Of a stretch of 64,000 nt of DNA, positions 1 through 9,788 are shown in pieces (positions within the stretch are counted from its first letter, which is position 1; the number at the start of each line of letters is the position of its first letter). This stretch comes from Microbulbifer agarilyticus S89 (lineage in GTDB: Bacteria > Pseudomonadota > Gammaproteobacteria > Pseudomonadales > Cellvibrionaceae), in contig NZ_AFPJ01000028.1 in the NCBI RefSeq assembly GCF_000220505.1, forward strand, positions 1 to 64,000, read 5' to 3'. The notes under the pieces are model-generated. The model saw only the letters and a program-made list of their open reading frames with translations, was not told the DNA's origin and did no database searches. Position numbers and translations under genes: made by a program.

Positions 1-7
1 CGAAAAC

Positions 8-39
8 GGCCGCGTACCGAAAGGGTGCGGCCTTTTTTG
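8..39 (+). terminator. Rho-independent terminator of a gene left of the window
   Basis: The arms GGCCGC and GCGGCC (8-13 and 27-32) close a GAAA-containing loop and are followed by TTTTTT. This is a canonical intrinsic terminator on the plus strand. The gene it ends lies outside the window and cannot be named. Confidence 0.8.
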
Positions 40-78
40 TATGGTTTCGAAGGGCGGTTGAGAACTACCACGGTTCGA

Positions 79-153
79 CTAATTGCGAAAGCAATTAGCA
101 ACGAGCGCAAAGCGCGAAGCCCGCAGGGTCGTAATAGCCCAAAGGCTATTACG
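79..153. repeat. Cluster of three small perfect hairpins in the non-coding left edge
   Basis: The first 350 bases hold no convincing gene. Within them are three hairpins: CTAATTGC-GAAA-GCAATTAG (79-98), GCGC-AAA-GCGC (about 105-115) and CGTAATAGCC-CAAA-GGCTATTACG (130-153). All have perfect arms and 3-4 base A-rich loops. Such close packing looks like a mobile or island-edge structured repeat, but the family is not recognised. The short plus-strand reading frame across this area has no coding character. Confidence 0.6.
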
Positions 154-350
154 ATTCTTCCGCCTAACCACCAATCCTGCCCGCCCAGCCACACCCAAAT
201 AAAAGCTTCTTAGATTCCATCCGAATTACCGGCGTAAGATTCACTCTTCCCGACACCTCGTCCCGAACGAAGTGCGCTACCAAGCTGCGCTACTCAATAA
301 GGCCTAGCCATTTAATGCCTAGTAGCAACATCTGACGTCCGAATCTCACC

Positions 351-3300
351 TCAATCACCCTGATCTCTTAGCACTTGCCGTAAAGAAACATCTAACAATA
401 TGGGGCTACTCTGCTCTTTATTATTTTTCTTCCAACGTTTAGTTAGATCACTCTTCATGCGCTCAAAACCATCTGAATACTTCGGATATTTTTCAAAAAA
501 GGCGAGAATAGAACCCACCCCTTTTCCAATTCCAATCCCTAGCACAAGCCCGATAAGCAGTTCTACGCTTCCCGACCTTGCAACCTTCAAACAAAAATAA
601 CTTTTAATACCAGATTCACTTAGCGCTTCTTTTTGCTCTCTAAACGCCGCATCCAGAATTGAAATAGAGTGAAAATAAGAAGTTAATATTTCAGGGCTAA
701 CTACACCTAGGCTAAACAACTCCTGATATTTTCCCGTGGCACTCAAACCAACGAAGTCCTTTTCATAGGGCTGATCGAGTGAAATCGTTATTTCACCGAA
801 CTCTACCATGCCAGGAACACGCATAATTTGATCATAGCCATACAAGGCTCGGTCACCGACAACTATTGGAGAGGGCGCACTAAACTTCTCGTGCGCACTA
901 AGCTTTTGATACCTCTTGAAATTCTCCGCCTGTTCGAAAATTTCCTTGTAGACCTCATCGCGATCCACCGGCGGGTAGCCGTGTTTGGCCAGCACCAGTA
1001 TCAGACCGACTTTCAGTTCGGCTTTGATATCGTCGCGCTGACTCCAGTCGGTGTACTTAGACTTGTCATCCACCACGTCTTTCACCGCCTTGGATAACTC
1101 CAGCAGCTGGTCTTCCGGGTAGCTGAAATCGTATTTCACCGCGAGCTTTTTCAGGATGTCGTAAAAGGCTTTCTCTTCCAAATCAATACCGAGATCGGCA
1201 AAGGATTCCTTCTCCCGCTTCAGCGCCTGGATCAGATCCATGATCTCATCAGAGAAATCTTCCAGTACCTCACTCACCAGCACATCGTCTTCTTTGCGCT
1301 CGTTGTAGTGATCTACCAGCTGGCGGAACCTCTCCGAGAAATCCATCCCCTTGGTTTTGTTGATCTTTTTAAAGTCTTCAATCGCCTTGGCCAGCAGTTT
1401 CTGCAAGAGCTTGATCTTGGTGTTCGGCAGTTTGATTTTTTCGATCTTGGCTAGATAGTCGTCGGCGAAGATATCCGTCTCACCAGCGTCGTCTTCGCCC
1501 AGCTTGAAGATTTCCTCCACGCCGTCTGCTTTTAGTGCCTCGGTAATCATCTCGCGCACGCGGGCATTCATCTGCGCCACGTCGGGGGCATCGCCCTTGG
1601 TGAGCTTGAATACGATGGAGCGTACCGCCAGGTAAAAGTGAATCAGATCGCGCTCACTTTGACTGATACGGTCTGAACCGCAACAGATGTCGTAAGCGGC
1701 TTTGAGGCGCTTTACCAGCGCCATAAAGCGCTTTTCGATCTTGTCGGTGAGCTGCACATACTCGGCGGCCATATTCAGGCAGTTGAGCTGCTCCAGCGGG
1801 CTGCCGGTAAAGTAGGGTTTGCTGTCGAACTTGTGGAAGATCTTGCTCAGCAGGTCCAGGTGATCCTTGACTACGATCACCGACTGGGCGATCTCCTCGA
1901 TATTCTGCTGGTCGGCCTTGTTGTAGTGGGCCAGGGCCAGGTTCATCTGCTTCTTGATGCCGATGTAGTCCACCACAAGGCCCTTGTCCTTGCCCTCGTA
2001 CTTGCGGTTAACGCGGGAGATGGTCTGGATCAGGTTGTGGCGCTGGATCGGCTTGTCGATATAGATGGTATCCAGGAAGGGCACATCGAAGCCGGTGAGC
2101 CACATATCCACCACAATGGCGATCTTGAAGTTGGACTTGGGATTCTTGAACTGGCGGTCCAGCTCCTTGCGATACTCCTTGGTGCCCAGCATGTCGTAGA
2201 GCGCTTTGTCGTCGTCCTTGCCCCGGGTCATGATCATCTTGATCCGCGCCATGGGCTTGAGCTCTTTGCGCTCCCTGTCCGTGAGCTCGGCGCCCTCTTC
2301 CGCCGCGAGTACTTCGTTCCACTGCGGGCGCAGCGCGATCACCTCTTGCCAGAAGCGGTAGGCGATCTCGCGGCTACTGCACACGAACATCGCCTTGCCC
2401 TTGACGGTGGCGCCCTCTTCCAAACGCTGTTCGTAGTGGTGGACAAAGTCGAGCGCCAGCGCCTTAATGCGATCCGGGTCGCCGAGGATCGCATTCATAT
2501 TGGCGCTGGCCTTTTTGCTCTCCTCGATCTGGTAGTCGCTGGTGCCGGCCTCGGCGCACTCGGCGTAGTAGTCCTCGATCTCCTTGAGCTTGTCGTTATC
2601 CAGCATCACCTTGGCGGCGCGACCTTCGTAGACGATGCGCACGGTGATCTCGTCTTTCACCGACTCGGTCATGGTGTAGCTGTCCACCACCTCGCCGAAC
2701 ACATCCAGGGTGGCGTCGATGGGGGTACCTGTAAAGCCCACATAGGTGGCGTTGGGCAGGGAGTCGTGCAGGTACTTGGCGAAGCCGTAGGTGCGCTTGA
2801 CGCCCTTGTCGGTGACGCGCACCTTCTGGTCCAAGTTGATCTGGCTGCGGTGGGCCTCGTCACTGATACAGATCACATTGGCGCGCTCGGTCAGTAGCTC
2901 GGTGTCTTCGGTGAACTTGTGGATGGTGGTCAGGAAGACGCCGCCGCTGTTGCGGCCCTTCAGCAGTTGCCGCAGGTGTTCGCGGCTTTCCACGCTCACC
3001 ACATGCTGGTCGCCGATATAACCCTTGGCATTGGTGAACTGGCCGGAGAGCTGGTCGTCCAGATCGGTGCGGTCGGTAATCAGCACAATGGTGGGGCTGG
3101 CAAACTCCACGCTCTTCATCAGCAGGCGCGTCAGGAACAGCATGGTGAAGCTCTTGCCGCAGCCGGTGGCGCCGAAGTAGGTACCGCCCTTGCCGTCGCC
3201 GTCCGGTTTGCGGTGCCGCAGGATGTTCTGGTACAGCCGGGTGGCGGCGTAAAACTGCGGGTAGCGGCAGACGATCTTGTCTTCGCGCTTGGACACATCC

Positions 3301-4112
3301 GGGAAGTAGACAAAGTGGCGGATCACTTCGCGCAGGCGCGCCTTGTCGAACAGCCCCTCGAGTATGGTGTGCAGGGCGTTGATGCCATCCTGCTCGATGG
3401 TCTCGTCACCGGTCACCTTACGCCAGGTGTAGAAGAAGTCGTAGGGCGTAAACAGCGAGCCCATGCGCGAGTTGACGCCGTCACTGATTACGCACAGGGC
3501 GTTGTATTTCATCAGTTCGGGAATATCGCGCGCATAGCGGGTGGTGAGTTGCTTCCAGGCATCATAGATGGTGGCGTTTTCGCGGATCGCGCTTTTGAAT
3601 TCGAACACCACCAGCGGCAGGCCGTTGATATAAAGAATGGCATCGGGGATGCGCTTTTCTTTGCCCTCGATTTCCAGCTGGTCGACCACCCGATAGATAT
3701 TGCGCTCCTGATAATCCGGCAGCTTCTGCGCCACCAGTGTTTCCACCTCGCCCTCTTCGGGGATGCGCCGCTCCGGCAGACCGGCATAGTCGATCAGCTG
3801 GATATACAGGTCTTTCTTGCTGCGATCTTCGCGCTTCAGTAGAAAGCCATCCGCCACGCGCTTGTGGATGGCCTTGTTGCTGTCGTACAGATCGGCGGCG
3901 GGCAGCCGCTCCAGTTCGGTGATCACCGCCTCGATTTCCGCCGGGGTGACCTGGTCCTCCGCGTAACGCTGGCGGAGAAAGCGGCGCAGGTCGTCTTTGA
4001 TCAACACCTCGGTAGCCGCGCGCTGCAACTGGCCCCCGGGAGTATTGCGGAAGCCCTGCTGGTCCAGCAGGGCAATGATTGCCTGCTCAAGTTTCGCCTC
4101 GGTGAAACTCAT
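351..4112 (-). CDS. hsdR: Type I restriction endonuclease subunit R with extra C-terminal domain
   Basis: This is the motor and nuclease subunit of a type I restriction-modification complex: it translocates and cuts unmodified DNA. The 1253-residue product has an N-terminal PD-(D/E)xK nuclease (RIPDA near 156, EFK near 171). A superfamily 2 helicase follows, with Walker A GATGCGKS near 316, DEAH near 417, GFTGTP near 462 and QTISRVNR near 699. The usual HsdR C-terminus ends near residue 1065. A further ~188 residues follow, encoded by visibly AT-richer DNA, with a hydrophobic stretch at about 1186-1207. The start overlaps the stop of the upstream AlbA_2 gene by 4 bases, so the two are probably translationally coupled. 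Role is clear; the extension is unidentified. Confidence 0.95.
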   Translation of the reverse strand: MSFTEAKLEQAIIALLDQQGFRNTPGGQLQRAATEVLIKDDLRRFLRQRYAEDQVTPAEIEAVITELERLPAADLYDSNKAIHKRVADGFLLKREDRSKKDLYIQLIDYAGLPERRIPEEGEVETLVAQKLPDYQERNIYRVVDQLEIEGKEKRIPDAILYINGLPLVVFEFKSAIRENATIYDAWKQLTTRYARDIPELMKYNALCVISDGVNSRMGSLFTPYDFFYTWRKVTGDETIEQDGINALHTILEGLFDKARLREVIRHFVYFPDVSKREDKIVCRYPQFYAATRLYQNILRHRKPDGDGKGGTYFGATGCGKSFTMLFLTRLLMKSVEFASPTIVLITDRTDLDDQLSGQFTNAKGYIGDQHVVSVESREHLRQLLKGRNSGGVFLTTIHKFTEDTELLTERANVICISDEAHRSQINLDQKVRVTDKGVKRTYGFAKYLHDSLPNATYVGFTGTPIDATLDVFGEVVDSYTMTESVKDEITVRIVYEGRAAKVMLDNDKLKEIEDYYAECAEAGTSDYQIEESKKASANMNAILGDPDRIKALALDFVHHYEQRLEEGATVKGKAMFVCSSREIAYRFWQEVIALRPQWNEVLAAEEGAELTDRERKELKPMARIKMIMTRGKDDDKALYDMLGTKEYRKELDRQFKNPKSNFKIAIVVDMWLTGFDVPFLDTIYIDKPIQRHNLIQTISRVNRKYEGKDKGLVVDYIGIKKQMNLALAHYNKADQQNIEEIAQSVIVVKDHLDLLSKIFHKFDSKPYFTGSPLEQLNCLNMAAEYVQLTDKIEKRFMALVKRLKAAYDICCGSDRISQSERDLIHFYLAVRSIVFKLTKGDAPDVAQMNARVREMITEALKADGVEEIFKLGEDDAGETDIFADDYLAKIEKIKLPNTKIKLLQKLLAKAIEDFKKINKTKGMDFSERFRQLVDHYNERKEDDVLVSEVLEDFSDEIMDLIQALKREKESFADLGIDLEEKAFYDILKKLAVKYDFSYPEDQLLELSKAVKDVVDDKSKYTDWSQRDDIKAELKVGLILVLAKHGYPPVDRDEVYKEIFEQAENFKRYQKLSAHEKFSAPSPIVVGDRALYGYDQIMRVPGMVEFGEITISLDQPYEKDFVGLSATGKYQELFSLGVVSPEILTSYFHSISILDAAFREQKEALSESGIKSYFCLKVARSGSVELLIGLVLGIGIGKGVGSILAFFEKYPKYSDGFERMKSDLTKRWKKNNKEQSSPILLDVSLRQVLRDQGD

Positions 4113-5962
4113 TCTTCACCGTCCCGATTGGTGATGTAGGCCTGACTTGGGTGATTGGGCATGGTCGGATACTGATAGCGCAAGCGCTTGTCTTTAATCA
4201 TTGGCTGCAAATAGTCTTTGCGAACCACCCCCTCGGAGCGCTGCAAAAGCTCTATGAGCTGCTCAAGCGTGCAAGGCTGTTCCGCGCATAGCGCGAGAAT
4301 CACTTCCTCAACCAAAGGTTTTGCCGCCTTTTTCGTGGAGGCGACGGGATGTGCAATAGACCTGAGTCGATCCAAACCCCCAGAGCTATCGCTCAAACCC
4401 CCAGAGCTATCCCCCAAACCCCCAGAGCTTGTATGCGCCTCATAAACGTCATCCAACCGTGCTTCCGCCAGGAAATACACCGTTCCGCGACCGCTTCCAC
4501 CCTGGAAAAGTAGTTTTTGCTCAACCAGACGAGCAAAAATGGCCGATAGGTCACGAGGGTGAATATCGATTACCGACATCATGCGGCTGTGATCTACCGT
4601 CTTCTCGATATGCGCAGTGACTAGGATCAGACGCTCGCGATCATCCAAGCCGTCGAATACTTCCTCGCCCAGCTGCTCGCGTAACTCCTGTATAGCCTCT
4701 TCCGGCACCAAGCTAAGGGTATGTAACTCCAGCAATGTTTGCTGGGAGGGTTGCTCCTGCTCACGCAATAAAGGCGTGCGCCAATGCTGGCGCCGCCAGC
4801 CGTCAAAGATCTTGGGAAGACCCGAGCCCGCACTTTCACCGAGACCGATATAGCGGAACATATCCTGAATCAACCGATTGCGGCAGTCGCTCTCTCCACC
4901 TTTCAGCGCCAGCTCTACCGGGATACGCATATTGCCGGGATTGCGGAAACCGAACATATCCGGCCGTTTGACCACCAGAATGGATGCGCGGCCACTATAG
5001 TCCGCGTGCACTAGTGCGTTGACCAGCGCCTCGCGCAATGCCCGATGCACAAAGGTTTCGTCCTGGCGCTGATCGCCGTGCACCTCAAACGGCACCTTAA
5101 GCTCCGCGGTCAGCTTGCGGATAACCCGCTGATAGAACTCAAACAAATTGCCGGCCCAGGCACCATCCAACGTCAGCCGATCAATCCAACCAGCATCGCG
5201 GCGGGCCTCGGGGCGCTCCTGATAATCCAGCATGTAATTGGGAAATGCCTCCTTGATGGAGGGTAGCTTGCCAAACATCAGCAGACCTGCGCGGGTAGGG
5301 CCTGCGTGACCACTCTCCCGGTCTCTACGCCAGGCGCCTATCGAGCGCAGGAATTCAAGGGTATCCAGCTCATTCCAGGGATGATCCGGTTGCAGGTTGG
5401 CGTATCGCTGGCGGTAATCGCGGATGGACGCTGCATCCAAGTCTTCCAACCCGAAACCGCGCAATACGACATTATCGCGACTATCTTCGACCTGCTCGGC
5501 CAACATGCGCTTGACCACTTCCTCCGGCGCACGAATATCCGTACTGTTAAAGCGCTTGTAGGTGCCGCCTATAGGATTGCCCTTGATAAAAACCGGGCGA
5601 GCCTCGCGGGCGGCGCGGGGTACATGGACGTGAATAATGGATTTCCCATCAATCTCGATACAACGAACCCCACCCTCCAGCAATACATTGCCACTTACCA
5701 GTGAGCGATCGTTGAGATTGCTCCAAATTTCGTCGATGACTTTGCCGGTATTCTGGATGCCCGCCAGGGAAAACTTCCCATGCTTATCTTCCTCCAGTCC
5801 CAGAAAAATATCGCCGCCCTGGGTATTAGCAAAAGCGCTATAGGTTTCCCACAGGCTTTTAGGACAGGCGCCCTTACCGTCGCGACCCTGCGCCAGCTTG
5901 CACTCCACATCCGTGCTTTCTTTCAGAGCCGCAATATCTTCCAGGCTGCTAATTTCAATCAT
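4109..5962 (-). CDS. AlbA_2 (Schlafen-like) ATP-binding protein inside a type I RM operon
   Basis: The 617-residue protein has an N-terminal AlbA_2/Schlafen-AlbA domain (NTQGGDIFLGLEED near 47-60). A GHKL-type ATPase segment follows (REALVNALVHADY near 309). A Ser/Gly linker at about 511-529 contains three SSGGL repeats, and the C-terminus looks like a winged helix. Proteins of this kind are often called transcriptional regulators or RNA/DNA-binding ATPases. It lies between hsdS (43-base gap) and hsdR (4-base overlap), so it is transcribed with them and is likely a regulatory or accessory defence component. Exact function is unknown. Confidence 0.85.
   Translation of the reverse strand: MIEISSLEDIAALKESTDVECKLAQGRDGKGACPKSLWETYSAFANTQGGDIFLGLEEDKHGKFSLAGIQNTGKVIDEIWSNLNDRSLVSGNVLLEGGVRCIEIDGKSIIHVHVPRAAREARPVFIKGNPIGGTYKRFNSTDIRAPEEVVKRMLAEQVEDSRDNVVLRGFGLEDLDAASIRDYRQRYANLQPDHPWNELDTLEFLRSIGAWRRDRESGHAGPTRAGLLMFGKLPSIKEAFPNYMLDYQERPEARRDAGWIDRLTLDGAWAGNLFEFYQRVIRKLTAELKVPFEVHGDQRQDETFVHRALREALVNALVHADYSGRASILVVKRPDMFGFRNPGNMRIPVELALKGGESDCRNRLIQDMFRYIGLGESAGSGLPKIFDGWRRQHWRTPLLREQEQPSQQTLLELHTLSLVPEEAIQELREQLGEEVFDGLDDRERLILVTAHIEKTVDHSRMMSVIDIHPRDLSAIFARLVEQKLLFQGGSGRGTVYFLAEARLDDVYEAHTSSGGLGDSSGGLSDSSGGLDRLRSIAHPVASTKKAAKPLVEEVILALCAEQPCTLEQLIELLQRSEGVVRKDYLQPMIKDKRLRYQYPTMPNHPSQAYITNRDGEE
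4377..4430. repeat. 21-bp tandem repeat in the AlbA_2 gene
   Basis: There are two full 21-base units (4377-4397, 4398-4418) and a 12-base partial unit (4419-4430). Each begins CCCCCAGAGCT and encodes SSGGL plus two spacer residues. Unit length is a multiple of three, so copy-number change would alter linker length without a frameshift. Confidence 0.85.
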
Positions 5963-6005
5963 GGGGCGAGGCTCCTTAATATTCTTCCGTGAACCGGGTC
6001 ATGGA

Positions 6006-7305
6006 CTAGATCACCTCGGCAAGCTGCTGTTCTGCTTCAGGGATTTCAAGCTGTCCAGAAAGAAGCTTTGGAAGTAAGCTGTCGCGGACGTTTTCCAAAG
6101 TTTGATTCTGGGCTTCATTTTCATACCGCTTCGTATACAACGAAGATACAAATTTATCGTATGCTGAAACCAGGTCTTTTGGAGGAAGTACTACTGAAAC
6201 GTTATGAACGTAGTTTCTATTAAGGGTTGGCACAGCAGACCCAGAGTTGTACTTTTCTAAATCCATCGATTTAAGGAGGTAGTAGGCGTGATACGGAGAG
6301 GACCGCTTAAACTCTTTCACCCAGAGCGTTGTGTTTAGCGGCCAAAAATCTCGTTCAACAAAGCATACCTCACCGAGCTTACCGCTTCTGCCTGTTGTTA
6401 TTCCTGGGCCACTGACTTTGAACTCATTGTGAGTACCGTCTTGACCCGAAGCAGCCATCAAAGCGAATTCACCGTCGGTTCTGGAACTTTTAGGTAAATC
6501 AAATCCCCTTTGAAGCACCAATAAATCTTCAAGCACCCCAAATTCCCATCCGTCCGGAATCCAACCCATCTTTTCAGTAAATACAAAACTGCTGGGAAAC
6601 AGCTGCTGAATCTCGGCGGGTAGGGGCTGCGCGGTGGCTCCTGTGGCGGTGCGCATTTCTTGTCTGGCGCGCGCTCTGGCTTGCAGAGCGTCGGGGATGG
6701 AATTGCCGGCGGCCAGGGCGTTGTCGATGACCGGATCAAAATCCACAAACCAGCTTTTAAACAGCGCCTGGGCCATGGATTCCAGGGTGGTGTTGATTTT
6801 GCGACTGACTTCAATTTTATCGTCAAGAGCACCGATAATCGCAGATACCTTCTTCTGTTCAGGTAGCGAAGGAATTCTTATCGGGAAAGAAGGCAGCTCT
6901 TTTAAAGCTATACGGTCAACTGTCGCTCCGCTATTAGTGCGAGCAAAAATTTCTCTCTGAAAGTCAGGACCTAAGTAAGCAAAAAGAAGGTAGCGGGGAT
7001 CAACCTTGTCCCGTTTGGGACGCAGTAACCCCATCCTTCTCCCGAGACAAGCACGAATACCACTCGGCATTAATGCGGCTTCTCCAAGCCGGGTTTCGTA
7101 TGAAAATAATACGTCATCCTCTTCTGGAGTTACACGCTTCGTCCATTTGACAAACTGCTCCTCACTGATTCGAGCTGACTTAGAAAGGTCTAACCGTCCT
7201 TTCTCTAAGCTAGAGATGCTTAAAAAATAAGGACCTTCTTCAATTTTCTTTGGTGTGGCATGCGGACCGTCAAAGACTTCGGCTATTTCACCAATCGTTG
7301 TCCAT

Positions 7306-7316
<11 letters not shown>
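6006..7316 (-). CDS. hsdS: Type I restriction-modification specificity subunit S
   Basis: HsdS sets the DNA target of both methylation and restriction. The 436-residue protein has two target-recognition domains of the Methylase_S type. The central conserved helical spacer is LPEQKKVSAIIGALDDKIE and the following FKSWFVDFDPV. A C-terminal conserved helix contains LLPKLLSGQLEIP. The two recognition domains are encoded by AT-richer DNA than the conserved spacer (about 6600-6830), which is the mosaic expected from domain swapping. The gene overlaps hsdM by 11 bases. The recognised sequence cannot be read from the protein. Confidence 0.95.
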
Positions 7317-8901
<1,585 letters not shown>

Positions 8902-9110
8902 TACGTTTTACACCTTTTGCGACCCGCGAGACACGATTAGCCCTCGCGAATACGATTAAATTTTGTGCAATCTTTAAGGTTGGATGTGAATTATTCTGCC
9001 GGAACTGGCGGGATATGTCTCTAAGCCAAACGAGCTATTGGGTCGAAAACGCCACCCCCAACCATTGTTGTAATCAACGGGTGGCTTTAATCGAATCCAT
9101 GCGCACAGAA
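8902..9110. other. Leader of the RM operon and tRNA downstream region, no gene
   Basis: Between hsdM and the tRNA remnant there is no credible reading frame. It must hold the hsdM promoter on the minus strand and holds the probable tRNA terminator (listed separately). Nothing else stands out. Confidence 0.5.
9051..9085 (-). terminator. Probable terminator of the tRNA-Pro transcript
   Basis: On the minus strand GCCACCC (9085-9079) pairs with GGGTGGC (9057-9051) and is followed by GTTTTC. It lies about 26 bases past the CCA end of the tRNA remnant, as expected for a native tRNA terminator. Confidence 0.5.
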
Positions 9111-9187
9111 TGGCCGGGGCAGAGGGATTCGAACCCCCGCCATCCTGCTCCCAAAGCAGGCACGCTACCAGCACCCCCAAGGTGGCC
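9111..9187 (-). tRNA. tRNA-Pro(UGG) with replaced 5' end (remnant or att site)
   Basis: On the minus strand, positions 9171 to 9111 read as a good tRNA-Pro: TGGTAGCGT D-loop/stem, anticodon stem CCTGC/GCAGG around TTTGGGA (anticodon TGG), T-arm GGGGG-TTCGAAT-CCCTC, acceptor 3' strand TGCCCCG, then G and CCA. A full-length 77-base frame would begin at 9187, but its first bases GGCCACC cannot pair with TGCCCCG, and GGGG cannot form the D-stem with GCGT. The 5' ~17-20 bases thus appear replaced. This is typical of a tRNA 3' segment left by integration or recombination; it is probably not functional. Confidence 0.7.
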
Positions 9188-9230
9188 TATCTACACTCAA
9201 ATCTGAGCCCCAGGAGGCTTGGAAACAACC

Positions 9231-9659
9231 ATGAACGACCCACACAACCTACAGCGCTTCCTAGACGCCCAAGCAATCTGTTACCCCGAGGCCCTCGCCG
9301 AAATCCGCGCTGGTAACAAACGCACCCACTGGATGTGGTTCATCTTCCCGCAAATCGACGGCCTCGGCCGCAGCTCCACTGCCCGGCACTACGCGATAAA
9401 GAACCGCGAGGAGGCAGAGGCCTATTTAGCCCACCCGGTTCTCGGCGCCCGTCTGCGCGAATGTTGTGCGGCTCTTCTTGCCGTACAAGGCCGCAGCGCT
9501 CATCAGATATTCGGCAGCCCGGATGATATGAAACTGAAATCCAGCATGACGCTGTTTGCGATCATCGATGGTCGCGAAAGTCAGTTTAAGCAGGTGCTGG
9601 AGCGTTATTATTCTGGCGAGCTCGACAGCGCAACGCTGAAGTTAATCGAGCAAAACTAA
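9231..9659 (+). CDS. DUF1810 family protein
   Basis: A 142-residue cytosolic protein of the DUF1810 family, recognised by WMWFIFPQIDGLGRS near residues 31-45 and YAIKNREEAEAYLAHPVLG. Family function is unknown; no signal peptide is present. ATG at 9231 is chosen over an in-frame TTG at 9219 because AGGAGG at 9212-9217 lies too close to the TTG; the spacing to ATG is rather long at 13 bases. It stands alone, just beyond the damaged tRNA. Confidence 0.9.
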   Translation: MNDPHNLQRFLDAQAICYPEALAEIRAGNKRTHWMWFIFPQIDGLGRSSTARHYAIKNREEAEAYLAHPVLGARLRECCAALLAVQGRSAHQIFGSPDDMKLKSSMTLFAIIDGRESQFKQVLERYYSGELDSATLKLIEQN

Positions 9660-9788
9660 TTAACACCAAAATATTTCTGCCTCCGGCCAATTACTCCTGT
9701 GCCCCGCCTTTGGTCGAGCTTTTCTGGCAGCGAAAACCACATATAATCGCCGACCACTCAAAACAAAATAGTCATAAAGAAAAATATA

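Noticed and set aside
9110-9316. Plus-strand frame beginning GAEGFEPP across the tRNA
   Set aside because: This peptide is the usual false translation of an antisense tRNA.
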